From: Cocos nucifera
Lineage: Eukaryota > Streptophyta > Magnoliopsida > Arecales > Arecaceae
Direction of reading: 5' to 3'
NCBI GenBank assembly: GCA_006176705.1
Contig: QRFJ01001017.1
Location: 1 to 64,000, forward strand
DNA: 64,000 bases
Numbering within the stretch: the stretch's first letter is position 1; every line of letters begins with the position of its first letter. Of this stretch, positions 38,555 to 50,190 are shown in pieces. Under the pieces are notes generated by a model. It saw only the letters and a list, made by a program, of their open reading frames with translations. It was not told the DNA's origin and did not search any database. The position numbers and the translations under genes are program-made.

Positions 38555-40029
38555 ATAAAATGCTCCCGACCATAGGATCATCACGAGGATGGTGATTGAT
38601 CCGGAAGGTTGGTGTACAATCGCTTCTCTTTAGTAGATGAGTCTTGAGTCTACGGTGTGGAGACACCGGAGCGAGAGTACAGGTACTCGTTAGAGAACGA
38701 GGGCACTGAGCGTGACCACCTCGAGTAGTCATTAGGGAGTCTACCTTCTCGTCAATGACTGACTCGATGCTGCAGTAGTGTGTCTGGTTCTTTGACCTGA
38801 GATGCATCGGCAGTTCACCTTGAGGGTGTTATAGTTTGACTACACCATTACTCGGTCTCCTAGCCATATGGAACCCTGAGGTGTATGTTGGCTATAGCAT
38901 GTTCATTGTAGGAACTGGATTGCATCAAGATGGAATCTATCTACCTCGGTGGTAGAGGAGCAGCCCTATGATGATCATGAGAATCAAGTCCAGAAGTCCA
39001 TGGCCATGGCAGAGTGAAATAATAGAAAGAGTTTCTATTTAGATTTTCACATTGGACTCGAATCGAATGATTACATCATATGACAGAGACTAGGGTTTGA
39101 CGAGTTCACCTTAACCCTAATCTGATCGGGGCTCAAGATAGAAGAACTTAATCACACAGGTAGCTGCACCAAGAGGTTCGCATTCAGCTCTGATGGGTTG
39201 CCACCATATACTGCTAGGTGTCACTGGTGGATTTTGGGAGCAATTAGAATGATTTAGATGATCGATCATTCTAGCTGTTCGAATCAGAAGAGTTCTGATC
39301 CATCGAAAGGAGTTTCGATGATGTCGATGATAGAGATCATGACATATCCCATTACCATACAGAACTGAACCTAACTGGGTCACACAAACAAGGGTTTGAA
39401 TCTGGTGATCATCAATTGATCTAGTTCAATTGATCTGAATGAGATTCAATTAGGTTCAAGGAAATCGTGCTAGCACTCGATTGAACCTAACGTTCTTCTT
39501 TTACTATCATAAATAAGTTGTCCTGACTGAGCCAAAGGAGTTTGTGCTCAATCAGAGGCCTTCATATGGTCTGACTGGAGGTTGTCCAAGTCAGAAAAGG
39601 TTGTCTTATTTTGTAAGACATTACCTGCCATTTTTTGGTCACCTGCCATTTCTTGTTCTTTGACTTTGGTCAAAAGTCTACCTTTGACTGGTCAAATGTT
39701 GACCATTGACACTTTGACTTTTGACCACATGTCATGCACCTTTGGAGAGCTGGTGGGGGCCTGTCCCCCTGCCAGAACCTGGCAAGGAGAAGGGCGCACG
39801 CCACCCTTGGCGTGTGCCCAAGTTGGAGGCGCCTAGGAGTCCTTGTTGGACAAGGACTCCATCTCCTTTTTGGATTCCAATTAGAGTTCTCCTAAGAACC
39901 AACTTTGACTGGTCTTAGGCGCCCTCTAAGGAGGAATCCAGGGGACTCTATTCCCACCAATCAGATTTAGATCTGATTTCACAAAGGGTTGTGATTGGTT
40001 GGGAAGAAGAGGAGTTGGATCACTTAGTC

Positions 40030-40037
40030 TATAAATA
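40030..40037 (+). promoter_or_regulatory. TATA box of inner element 3' LTR
   Basis: TATAAATA before 'agaccctgcgcccaac', same position as in the 5' LTR. Confidence 0.6.
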
Positions 40038-40593
40038 AGACCCTGCGCCCAACTCAAATTATGAATTGAATTCAAATTCCCCACGCCCCAAGGCTGCCTC
40101 TCCCCTCCTTCCTCCATGCCAAACCCACCTTCTCCCTCTCCTCTCCACGTCCAAAAGAGTTTTGGACCTTGGTTGGTGCGATTCCAGATCAAGAGAAAGG
40201 CGATCAAAAGCTAGAAGGCTGCGCTGCTGCAAAGGACGACTGCTGATCTTCAAAAGAGTTTTGAAGATCCTCCAGATCTGATTTTTGGAGATGTGATAGA
40301 GAAGAAGAGGATCTCCAGATCCAACCTGAGTGGATATCGGTAGAGGCCAGGCACTTGCGTGGCTAGATCCAGAACCTTCCGCTGCAATCAGGATCATCAA
40401 CGGGTAATAGGATTACCCAATCAGGTAAATTAAATTTGATTTAATTTATCTTATTTTATTTTAATTTATTAAAATAATAAGAATCAGATCTGAAACATAT
40501 CAAGATCTGATTAGATCAAAGAGAAATTTTTTTTGAAATATATCTCTTGATTCGATCAGATCTGAACGAACCTGGTCCAGGAAATTGCCTTCA

Positions 40594-40598
40594 CTACT
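40594..40598. repeat. Target duplication CTACT, right copy (inner family A)
   Basis: Pairs with CTGCT at 26771-26775, one base changed. The following 'atcctcaagaccctgc' resumes the outer element gag-protease sequence. Confidence 0.82.
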
Positions 40599-41560
40599 AT
40601 CCTCAAGACCCTGCATAGAAGTGCACAAGTGAGCACTAGAATCAGAGTCAAGCACCCAACTGGATGCAGAAGAAATTGTAAGGTTAGACTCAATAACGAG
40701 CATACCTCCAGAAGGACCTTCCTTCTTGTTCTTTAGGGTGGCCAGGTAAGTAGGGCAGTTCCGCTTTCAATGGCCGTCGCTGTTGCAATGGAAAATACTT
40801 TCCTTGTCAGCGGCCTTCTTCTTCGGCTCTGCCTTCTTCTTCTTTTCTCCTTCCACCTTTCTGCTTTTTCACAGACTTCTTTTTCTTTCCATAAGACTTT
40901 CTTTTGGAAGAAGTCCGTTCCATAGCAAGAACTGAGCCTTTAGAACCTTTCATAGAAAGCTCAGCGGTAACCAGCATATTCATTAATTCGGCCAAGGAAT
41001 TTTGAAGTTTATGCATGTGGTAATTCATGATGAATTGCCCATATGCATCAGTCAAGGATTGCAGAATAATATCATTCTGCAGGTCCAAGTCTAACTTCAC
41101 ACCGAGCTTCTCAAGCTCTTCCATGTCCTTGATCATTCATCAGACAGTGATCTTGGACTGACTGCCCATCACGCATCTTAGCCTTAAAAAGTCATTTCGT
41201 GACTTGATACTTGGCTGCGCGACTCTGTTCACCAAACATCTCCTATAGGTGAGCCAACATTTGGCGAGCAGTCCCGATATCTTCATGTTGGCGCTGGAGC
41301 TCATCAGACATCGAGCCCAACATGTAGTATCTGGCCTTATTATCTTCGTCAATCCATTTTTCCAGAGATGCTCTCTGTTCAGTGGATGGATGGGCTGGTA
41401 AGGTGGGAGGGTCCTGGTCCAATACATGGTTAACTTCTTGAAACCCAAAATGATTTTGTAGTTCCTGAGCCAATCTTTATAATTGGGTCCAGTCAATCTA
41501 TGTGTGTCCAGGATACGTGCCTAAGTGGGTTGGACGCAGACATTTTCCTGTAGAGAGTCA
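40599..41560 (-). pseudogene. Family A gag and protease start, outer element
   Basis: The minus-strand capsid has 'MTGPNYKDWLRNYKIILGF' (41496 down), 'LEKWIDEDNKARYYMLGSMS' (41473-41243 block) and 'DIILQSLTDAYGQF' (41136-40807 block). It is followed by a Lys-rich linker, a zinc knuckle at 40755-40797 and the protease start with 'SSWVLDSDSSAHLCTSM' (40703-40500 block). Defects: the knuckle lacks its first Cys and its Trp codon is TGA; the protease active site DSG reads DSD; frames change between blocks. The gene is cut at the inner element and continues at 26770 leftwards. Confidence 0.87.
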
Positions 41561-43438
41561 AAGATTCTAGTTAGATACTGTAATTTATGACTTGACCAAT
41601 TTATTTAGAGATTTTATTTTTAAACAAATTAGCTCCCACTATTTTCTCGGATCCCTACACTCCCTCTGTAGAGATGCGAAAATCTCCATGATTAATGATT
41701 TCTAGTGGGTGGTGCGGTCTCACCAACTGACTCATCACCTCACCTAACAGTTATTGGTGATGGGTTAGCCAATGAGTGAACAACTCTTTTTCAATGATTC
41801 TCTAATCATGTGGCACCCAAACTTGGTCTCTAATTCATGAATCTCACCGTGTCCGAAATATTGATCCACTCCTTAGTTAAGTCAGACCCACCATTTGCAT
41901 AGACTGGGATTCCTAATTGAGTCTCTCACCGTATCCAAAATATTGAGCCCAACTCATCCTCCAGCCCATAGCATCCAATGCCTAATAGACATGGTTGCAT
42001 CTTTCCAGTGCAACTGAGCCACTGTATCCAGTCGAGAACAATCAACCCTGGGAAGGGCCCGCACATCTACAATGGTGGAAGACCTTAGACTTAATCTTTT
42101 CTTAGGGAGAATTGATTCAGGTCTCATTAAACTAGACTTGGCATAGTCATAACAATTATGACTAACCTAGTGGCATGGGTTAGCTCGGATTATTGACCAC
42201 CTCAGATCAGAACTGTGTCAACAGATATGGCCAGGTAAGTGAGATCGGATGGAAGGAATATGCCATTAACTCGCACAAGAACGCATTCAGGTCGAGTAGC
42301 TTCCAATTAAAAACCAGTCGGATCGTATGTGCCAAACTTACCTTAGACACCAAATTGTTGAGTCAGAACCAATTGGGTTAGCCTACAATCCAGACTCTAA
42401 CCTCTGAGCCTAATTAGGTCTTGCTTGATTGATCATCATGTGACTCGATCTTGACCCAGACTTAATCCTATTAGGCTGGTCAATTTAAGCATTGTTGATC
42501 CCATCTAACCAACTCTTGATTCGGTTTGATCAACCGCTTAGACCTAATTGAGCTACCCAAGCCCGAACCCAGTATTATGAATATGTCTTAGATCTAAAAA
42601 TTCTCAATTTTAGACCTAATTAATATTTTCCATAAATCTTAATTCTTAATTAAGTTTAGGGTTCATAAACAAAATATGCACAATAAATCCTAGGGTTTCA
42701 GGATCTAGGGATTTTGCAGAAAGTAAGTTTTGGGTTTTCTGATTAAGGACGAACGTGCAGCACCCCTACACATCATAAGAACACCCCATCGAATGGGAAG
42801 GAGAGGGCCTTTAAACCCTTCTTTATTCTTATGACCGGACGGCCAAGAGGAACGCCTTAATCAGGAAACATAACTAATCTACAAAACTAATTAGATCTAT
42901 ATCATATATCTCATATAAAAAAATAGATCTAATTAAAACATGGCATATTTTGCATACATCTCATGTATCAAATGCATGCATGTTTTTCAGATCTAAATTA
43001 TCTCATAATAATCTAAAAAATTAGATTTAAATTGATCTAATCAAAATAAAATTCTAATCTAGACCTAATTATGTAGAACTATTCTACAACTAGTCTAGAC
43101 ATGCATCAATCATATCTCATATGATTTAAAATTAAAATAATTTATTTTTTATTTTTAGATGTTATTATAACACTTATAATATCAAAAAATAGTAAATAAA
43201 TAGATCTAAAAATTATATTTAATCAAATAAAAAATATGATTAATACTAGACTATTCTATAGAACTATTCTATTACTAGAACTAGTTATGCATATCTCATA
43301 CATATTAGATCTAGATCCAAATTAATTTTAATTTTAATTTTTTTGATTTTAGATCTGATCACATCTCATGTGACATCTAAAATTATTTTTAATTAAAATT
43401 AAATTAAAATTAGATCTAAATAAATTTTTAGAACCATG
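41561..43438 (-). other. Long untranslated leader, outer element
   Basis: Collinear with 29049-30940 in reverse. No protein was recognised. Conservation between two copies of different insertion age fits a functional leader in the master element. Confidence 0.7.
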
Positions 43439-43450
43439 GCTCTGATACCA
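43439..43450 (-). promoter_or_regulatory. Primer binding site, outer element
   Basis: Reverse complement of TGGTATCAGAGC two bases inside the 5' LTR. It sets the orientation of the outer element as minus. Confidence 0.95.
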
Positions 43451-43452
43451 GT

Positions 43453-45794
43453 TGAAGGAAAATCCTGATTTTCTGGGGTCCAGGTTCGTTCAGATCTGAT
43501 TAGATCAAGAGATATATTTCAAAAATTCACCTCTTAGATCCTCAATCAGATCTGATACTTCTTAGATCTAATTTAATAATTTAATAAATAAATAAAATTA
43601 AATTAAATTAATTTTGAATTTAATTTACCTTGATTTGGGTAATCCTATTACCCTGTTGATGATCCTGATTGAAGCCCGGAAGGTTCTGGATCTAGCCACG
43701 CAAGCGCCTGGCCTCTACCGGTATCCACTCAGGTTGGATCTAGAGATCCTCTTCTTCTCTATCTTTTCTCCAAAAATTAGATCTGGATCTGATCTGGAGG
43801 ATCTTCAAAACTTCTTTTGAAGATCAGCAGTCGTCCTTCTGCAGCAGTGCAGCCTTCTTGCTTTTTGATCAGCCTTTCTTTGATCTGAATCGCACCAATC
43901 TGAAGTCCCAAAACTTCCTTTTGGGCGTGGAGAGGAGGGAGGAGGAGAGATATGGCATGGAGAAGGGGAGAGAGGCAGCCTTGGAGAAGGGAGAGGGGCA
44001 GCCTTGGGGCATGGCTTGGAGGAGGATCTCAAAAGTTGGGCAGGCAGGGTCTTATTTATAGACTCTGCTGCGCCATGCACTCCTCTTCACTCCAACCAAT
44101 CACAACCCTTTGTGAAATCAGATCTAAATCTGATTGGTTGAGATAGAGATCCCTGGATTCCTCTTAGATGAGAGACCCACAGTTTATTCTTAGAGTGGTG
44201 CCTAAGATTGGTCAAAGTAGATACCCAAGGGCCACCTAAGTGGAATCCAAAAGGCAACCTGGAGTCCCATCCGTATGGGACTCCAGGCGCCTCTATCCAT
44301 GGGCGCACGCCATCCTAGGCGTGCGCCCCTTCTCCTTGCCAATTTCTAGCAGAGGGGACAAGCCCCCACCAGCTCTCCAATAGGTGCATGACATGTGGTC
44401 AAAATGTCAAAGGGTCAAAGGTCAACGTTTGACCAAGTCAAAGGTAGACAAGAATTAGCAGATGACAAGAAAATGGCAGGTGTTGTTTCAAATTTATGTC
44501 TTATAAATAAGACAACCTTTTCTGACTTGGACAACCTCCAGTCAGACCAGGTATGAAGGCCTCTGATTGAGCACAAACTCCTTTGGCTCAGTCAGAGGAC
44601 AACTTATTTATGATAGTAAAAGAAGAACGTTAGGTTCAATCGAGTGCTAGCACGATTTCCTTGAACCTAATTGAATCTCATTCAGATCAATTGAACTAGA
44701 TTAGTTCAATTGATGATCACCAGATTCAAACCCTTATTTGTGTGACCCAGTTAGGTTCAGTTCTGTATGGTAATGGGATATGTCATGATCTCTATCATCG
44801 ACATCATCGAAACTCCTTTCGATGGATCAGAACTCTTCTGATTCGAGACAGCTAGAATGATCGATCATCTAAATCATTCTAATTGCTCCCAAAATCCACC
44901 AGTGACACCTAGCAGTATATGGTGGCAACCCATCAGAGCTGAAAATGCGAACCTCTTGGTGCAGCTACCTGTGTGATTAAGTTCTTCTATCTTGAGCCCC
45001 GATCAGATTAGGGTTAAGGTGAACTCGTCAAACCCTAGTCTCTGTCATATGATGTAATCATTCGATTCGAGTCCAATGTGAAAATCTAAATAGAAACTCT
45101 TTCTATTATTTCACTCTCTGCCATGGCCATGGGCTTCTGGACTTGATTCTCATGATCATCATAGGGCTGCTCCTCTACCACCGAGGTAGATAGATTCCAT
45201 CTTGATGCAATCCAGTTCCTACAATGAACATGCTATAGCCAACATACACCTCAGGGATTTCCGATATGGCTAGGAGACCGAGTAATGGTGTAGTCAAACT
45301 ATAACACCCTCAAGGTGAACTGCCGATGCACCTCAGGTCAAAGAACTAGACACACTACTGCAGCATCGAGTCAGTCATTGACGAGAAGGTAGACTTCCTA
45401 ATGACTACTCGAGGTGGTCACGCTCAGTGCCCTCGTTCTCTAACGAGTACCTGTACTCTCACTCCGGTGTCTCCACACCATAGACTCAAGACTCATCTAC
45501 TACAAAGAAGTGATTGTACACTAACCTTCCAGATCAATCACCATCCTCATGATGATCCTACGGTTAGAAGCATTTTATGAGTTAATAAATGAAAATTCAT
45601 ATCTTAAATTTTCAACCCTTGAAAATATGAATTATCATTACCATTAACTCAAGGGATGTATCACAGACACTAAATATACTTATGTGATAGAAAATAATCC
45701 ATTTTATTATTTATAGTCATAATTATAATTTTGCCCTTAGAAGTGTATTACAAGTGTCAGCCAATTCTGGCTTCTATGGCACACATATCTAACA
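43453..45794 (-). repeat. 5' LTR of outer family A element
   Basis: Starts TGAAGGAAAATCC and ends ATCTAACA, 2,342 bp. It is longer than its partner (2,255 bp), partly through a local tandem duplication near 43965-44010 in which 'agaagggagaggggcagcc' and a close variant follow one another. TATA box at 44053-44060 (minus); U3 palindrome 45579-45650. Followed by ATTGG. Confidence 0.92.
44053..44060 (-). promoter_or_regulatory. TATA box of outer element 5' LTR
   Basis: TATTTATA on the plus strand is TATAAATA on the minus strand, in the conserved family A context. Confidence 0.62.
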
Positions 45795-45799
45795 ATTGG
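45795..45799. repeat. Target duplication ATTGG, right copy (outer family A)
   Basis: Exact match to 21490-21494. After it family B reverse transcriptase resumes. Confidence 0.9.
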
Positions 45800-47830
45800 G
45801 ACATACCAAGCATATAGGATATAGGATGCTTCACTCAAGTCCTTCACGGAGAATTGTCATGACAACCTGACTTTTATTCCTTGTAGTGCGGGGATGTCAT
45901 TCTCGATTAAGAGAATATCGCCCAAGTACAAAATAAGGAATACCACTGTTGGACCATTTGTCCATTTATAAATGTAGGATTCTTCTTCATTCTTAACGAA
46001 GCCATATGTTTTGATCACTTTATCAAAACACATGTTCTAACTTCGAGATGCCTGCTTCAATCCTTAAATGGATCTCTGAAGCTTGCACACCTTGGACTCA
46101 ACTATGGATGTGAACCCTTCAGGTTGTATCATATACACCTCTTTGGTCAGCTCTCCATTTAGAAAAGCTATCTTCACATCTATCTACCATATCTTATAGT
46201 CCAAATGGATAGTAATGGCAAGCATAATCTAAATGGACTTGAGCATTGCCATAGGAGAGAATATCTTGTCATAGTCAATACCATAATGTTGATGATACCC
46301 CTTGGCAACCAGACGGATTTTATAGGTCTCCACCTTTTCGTCTGCGCTCCTCTTCCTTTTGAAGACCCATTTACATCCAATGGGTTTAATTCCTTCAGGT
46401 AGGTCAACTAATGTCCATACATCATTGACCTTCATGGAATCCATTTTGGATCTCATGGCTTCTAGTGATTTCTCAGGTCGGGTTTTTGCATCACATCCAT
46501 ATAAGTGATCGAATACTCATCATTCTCATCGAGTTTGATGGGATCCCAATCCTGGATCAAGAATCCATAGTATCTGTCTGGATGGTAGGGTACTCTGCTA
46601 GATTGCCTTAATGGTGCTGGTTCACTAGGCTTAGAATTTGATTTGATCAAATCCAATTTAGGTTCAACATTCTGTGTTGAACTTTCTACCTGTTGAACTT
46701 CATCAAGTTCAACCTTAGAGGTAACAGTTCTTTCATCAAGAAACTTCTTTTCCAAAAAGGTTGCCCTAAGGCTGAGGAACACCTTTTGTTCACCAGCATG
46801 GTAAAAATAGTATCCTTTGTTCTCTTTTAGGTATCCTATGAATGTACACTTGTCAAACCTAGGTCCAAGTTTGTCTATAACTAACCGTTTGACATAAGTC
46901 GGGCACCCCCAAATCCTAAGGTGTGAAAGTGCTAGCTTACGCGCCGTCCATATCTCATATGGGGTTTTAACTATAGATTTATCTAAAATCCTATTTAATA
47001 GATAACAAGCGGATTCTAGTGCATATCCCTAGAAGGATATTGGCAAGCTGGCAAATTCTATCATGGATAGGACCATATCTAATAGAGTCCAATTCCTCCT
47101 TTCAGACACACCATTATGCTGTGGTGTTCCAAGAGGAGTCCATTGGAAGAGAATTCCATTCTCTCCTAGATATGTGAGAAACTCACCAGAAAGGTATTCT
47201 CCTCCTTGATCAAATCGAAGAGTTTTAATACTCTTTTCAGTTTATTTTTCTACTTCACATCAAAATCGTTTAAACATTTGAAAAGAATTCGACTTGTATT
47301 TCATCAGATAGACATATTCATATCTAGATAGATCATCTGTGAAAGTGATGAAGTAGACATATCCACCTCTGGCACTTGTGCTCATTGGTCCACATACATC
47401 AGTATGTACTAGACCTAAGAGCTCATTGGCTCTCTCATCTTTTCCAATAAAAGGTGACTTGGTCATTTTACCAAGAAGACAGAACTCATAGGTTGGAAGT
47501 GATTCACGATCATTAACTTCGAGGATTTCCTCCTGAGTCAATCTATTTATCCTGTTCTTATTTATATGACCTAGCCTATAGTGCCATAAGTAGATATCTG
47601 ATATACTATCTAATCTAGGATGCTTGCCAGTAGAATAGAATATATTAATAGGTTATGATAACATATATACACCACTGTTCAATTATCCACAGAAAGCAGT
47701 AACACCATTCATAATGATATTACAAACTTATTTCTTTATTGAAATTTCATAATTGCTCATGGCCAAAAGGCCTACATAAATGATATTTAAAAAAAAATAG
47801 GATAGAAATGATAATCACTAAGAATAATGG
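45800..47830 (-). pseudogene. Family B copia pol, pre-integrase to reverse transcriptase
   Basis: On the minus strand from the right: pre-integrase ending 'YLWHYRLGHI' (about 47600-47560), then integrase 47541-47260 with HTDVCGPM, 'DDLSRYEYVYLMKYKS'. An Asp/Glu-rich linker with 'LRQSSRVPYHPDRYYGF' follows (46782-46462), then reverse transcriptase from 46456 with 'NDVWTLVDLPEGIKPIGCKW' and 'VAKGYHQHYGIDYDKIFSP', running to 45800. Frames are interrupted several times between blocks. Reverse transcriptase is completed at 21494-21260. The pre-integrase end is cut near 47830 by the Tat-like LTR. Confidence 0.85.
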
Positions 47831-47939
47831 TATTATTGGAGATAAATCTCGCTCTCATCGAAGTCCAGTCCGATGCTTAGCCTAACATAACTGTTAACCA
47901 TGGAAGAGCTTCGATCGAGAATTCTTCCTCCAGCGATCA

Positions 47940-48050
47940 AACTCCTTTCGGACTCTTCCAGTGGTCGAACTTCTTTCAAAATCCTCTAGCAACCAGAACT
48001 CCTCCAAGTGGTAGAACTCCTTTCGGACTCCTTCAGTGGTCGAACTCCCC
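47940..48050. repeat. Degenerate 28-bp minisatellite in Tat-like LTR
   Basis: Units start AACTCCTTTCGGACTC and end CAGTGGTCG. Clear copies begin at 47940 and 48015, with two degenerate ones between. Confidence 0.65.
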
Positions 48051-48333
48051 GCAGTCATCTAGGAAGGTCTCCGCAAGAGTCCGATCTCGTGCACGACATG
48101 AACCGACCCACATCTGGACTTCCTTAGAGGAGTCCGAACTCCTTTAGAGTTGATACAGCTCAAAGGTCATCACCAACCGATGCTTATCCCTCAAAACTTT
48201 TACTATCAAATCTCAAACAGACTAATATCTCACGACAACAAATACTATCTTCTGTAATAAACTCTACATGGCCCCGAGCGGCTCACTATTCGATAGTTAT
48301 GACTATCACTATCAATTTGTTATAGGCTCTATC

Positions 48334-48341
48334 TATAAAAG
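48334..48341 (+). promoter_or_regulatory. TATA box of Tat-like LTR
   Basis: TATAAAAG about 240 bp before the LTR end, a normal place for the promoter of a plant LTR element. Confidence 0.6.
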
Positions 48342-48578
48342 AGATCCTCCAGATATGTTTTATCTAGGTTATCTTCTCTCTCCTAAAAACTCTGCAACTT
48401 TCTTGACTGAGCACTTCATTTCTGTTGGTCGAAAAAGCTAACTTGACCATCAGAGGGTCTTACTGGAGCCATCACCCCAGGCTCTGGATGAGACTTATTT
48501 TGTAGGTCACCAGTGGCAACCTCATCCTCTGCAACTCTAGCACTTCTCCGACAGCCACCAGATTTTGCACCAATAGAA

Positions 48579-48594
48579 TTGGCGCTAGAGGAAG
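48579..48594 (+). promoter_or_regulatory. Primer binding site of Tat-like element
   Basis: TTGGCGCTAGAGGAAG follows the LTR. The form TTGGCGCTAGA(A/G)G is common in monocot Tat-group elements. Confidence 0.75.
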
Positions 48595-48681
48595 AGCCCT
48601 CTATTCCTAAGGATCCCTTGTTCTTAAAGGAGTGCTCAACAACGATCCCTCTTCTTTCTCTCAAGAGTTCTTCTTAGAAAA

Positions 48682-50190
48682 ATGCCTCTCAGAAAAGCTT
48701 CTATCTGATGGTCAACATCCTTTACAGCCAGATCCCCTCTAAATCCATCCACTCCTGCTTCGGCCTCGACAACTCAAGCTCCACCTTCGGCCATGGTGGA
48801 TGCATAGCAATTCAATCTACTGGTCCAGCAAGTTCGCGGACTCATAGAGGCAGTGCAGGCTATGCATCGGCAAGCTTCGATGCTAATTCGATCATAGAAA
48901 GCTTCTCTAGAGCCCCATGATCCGGTCTGGGGATAGCCGACTTGGGATAGCCGGCCAGTGACCTTCGAAAAGGGGAAGCAAAGGGTGGAGAGCCCTTCCT
49001 CTAACCATGGCTCAACCCCGGGGGGAGTTTTGCCCCTGTTCCAACAAAAAATCTTAGAGATCAATGATTGTGAAGATCTTCTGAATCAAAGGCTTCAGAA
49101 AATGAGCCGACAAATCAAAGAGCTCCATCATGCTCCCTCTTCCCAAAGTAACGATATTTGCACTGACCCCCTTTTTCTCAGAAGATTATGCAGGAACCAA
49201 TTCTGTCGAACTTCAAGCTCTCATAGTTTGAAAGTTACGATGGGTCCACCAATCCAATCGATCATCTGGAGGCCTTCTAGATAATGATGCTACTCCACGG
49301 TGCGCCAGATGCTATTCTATGTCGAGCTTTCCCATCCACCCTCAATGGAGCCTCCAGAAATGGGTACTCGATACTTAAGTCGGGTACCATCTTTTTCTTC
49401 GATCAAATGAGCCACCAGTTTGTAGCGCACTTCATTAGCAGCCGACGTCTCCATCGAGGTTTGAATTCTTTGATAAATATCTAGTAGAAGGAGGAGAAAT
49501 CTATTCGGGCCTATGTCATCCGATTTAATGCTACTGCATTGAAGGTCCAGAATCTGAACCAGTCTGTTGCAATGGCCACGCTTAAGGATGGCCTTCAGAA
49601 AAATTATTTGCTATTCTTCTTGGAGAAGAAGTAATCCAAAAACTTTGCCAATATGCTGGCCCAAGCTGAAGGTTATGCCCGAGCTGAAGAGGCCTTTAAG
49701 GCCAGGGATAATAAAGCCGGCCAAGAGCGATAGGTAGATGAACCAAATGCGCCCATGGTTGGAGAGAAATCGAGCGGAGCTCGGCCACGCTCTCGAACTC
49801 CTTTAGAGCATAAGCGGGCTCGGACCCCTATCCGGGCCTAGAGGCAAAGAAGCCTGGATAGAAGGGCGCAACGGAGCTCTCCCTTCAGAAAATTTCATAA
49901 CTATGCCCCTCTCAATGCTCCAAAAACTCAAGTACTGATGGAGATCAGGGATCAACTATCGAGACTGGAAAGGATGTGCACTCATCCTGACAAATGCAAT
50001 CCTAGCAAGTTCTACCTCTACCATCGCGATCACGATCATGAAATGGAAGAGTGCATCCAGCTTCAAGATAAGATCGAGGAGCTGCTATGGTACGCTAGGC
50101 TGATTCCTGCTATGTCGATCGAAATGATGGGAGGATCGATCGAGAGCACCCCGGCCGTCAGAACCTCCGAGGGGTAGGGAGTAGCTAGAA
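48682..50190 (+). pseudogene. Tat-like gag
   Basis: The chosen start at 48682 gives MPLRKASI, close to the MPPRRAS-type start of such gags. The N-terminal part is Ser/Pro/Ala-rich with in-frame stops (TGA, TAG, TAG) that look like CGA or CAG changed by C-to-T. The capsid domain follows: 'PIPSNFK' region (49190), 'DHLEAF' (49262), 'MMLLHGAPDAILCRAFPSTL' (49284), 'FDQMSHQFVAHFISSRR' (49400), 'LINI' (49473) and an Ala-rich stretch 'ARAEGYARAEEAFKA'. A zinc-knuckle-like 'YHRDHDHEMEECIQLQDKIE' lies at 50018-50080, where the usual leading Cys is Tyr. At least two frameshifts occur (near 49160-49200 and 49480). Confidence 0.85.

Larger units (their letters stand above)
26776..40593 (+). mobile_element. 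Inner family A copia element with assembly gap
   Basis: The layout is 5' LTR 26776-29034, primer site 29037-29048, leader, gag-pol 30941-34348, a run of 1,000 N, pol again 35349-38325, polypurine tract, 3' LTR 38339-40593. It is flanked by one 5-bp target duplication (CTGCT/CTACT), so the whole block behaves as one insertion. Sequence from 31881 to 34348 is present a second time at 35349-37847. If the two are the same locus, the internal length becomes about 5.84 kb, matching the outer element. Confidence 0.85.
38339..40593 (+). repeat. 3' LTR of inner family A element
   Basis: Starts TGTTAGATATATG and ends GCCTTCA, 2,255 bp. The last 30 bases have lost about eight relative to the 5' LTR ('ccaggaaattgccttca'). 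The U3 palindrome is 38484-38554 and a TATA box is at 40030-40037. CTACT of the target duplication follows at 40594. Confidence 0.92.
21495..45794 (-). mobile_element. Outer family A copia element, interrupted by a second one
   Basis: The layout on the minus strand is 5' LTR 43453-45794, primer site 43439-43450, leader, gag 40599-41560, [inner element 26776-40593], pol 26775-23762, polypurine tract, 3' LTR 21495-23749. ATTGG flanks both ends. Without the inner insertion the internal part is about 5.88 kb and the element about 10.5 kb. Gag and pol are both broken by stops and indels. Confidence 0.9.
18177..47830 (-). mobile_element. Family B copia element, split and truncated
   Basis: The element consists of the 3' LTR (18177-20656), RNase H and the reverse transcriptase end (20657-21494), then, beyond the 24.3-kb outer family A insertion, the rest of reverse transcriptase, integrase and pre-integrase (45800-47830). 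Joining across the insertion with one ATTGG copy restores a continuous reverse transcriptase frame (…GMSQ before, FTYIETML after). It is cut at 47830 by the Tat-like element; its protease, gag and 5' LTR are not in the window. Confidence 0.8.
47831..48575 (+). repeat. 5' LTR of Tat-like element
   Basis: The beginning 'tattattggagataaatctc' reads as a decayed TGTTGGGGATAAATCTC-type start of Tat LTRs. The end 'tttgcaccaata' lies just before the primer site. It holds a TATA box at 48334-48341 and a degenerate 28-bp repeat at 47940-48050. The exact start is uncertain by some bases. About 745 bp. Confidence 0.7.

Noticed and set aside
26776..40593. Two independent family A insertions side by side
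   Set aside because: Only one pair of target duplications is visible, at the outer ends, and the collapsed length equals one normal element. An artefact or a recombination tandem is more likely.
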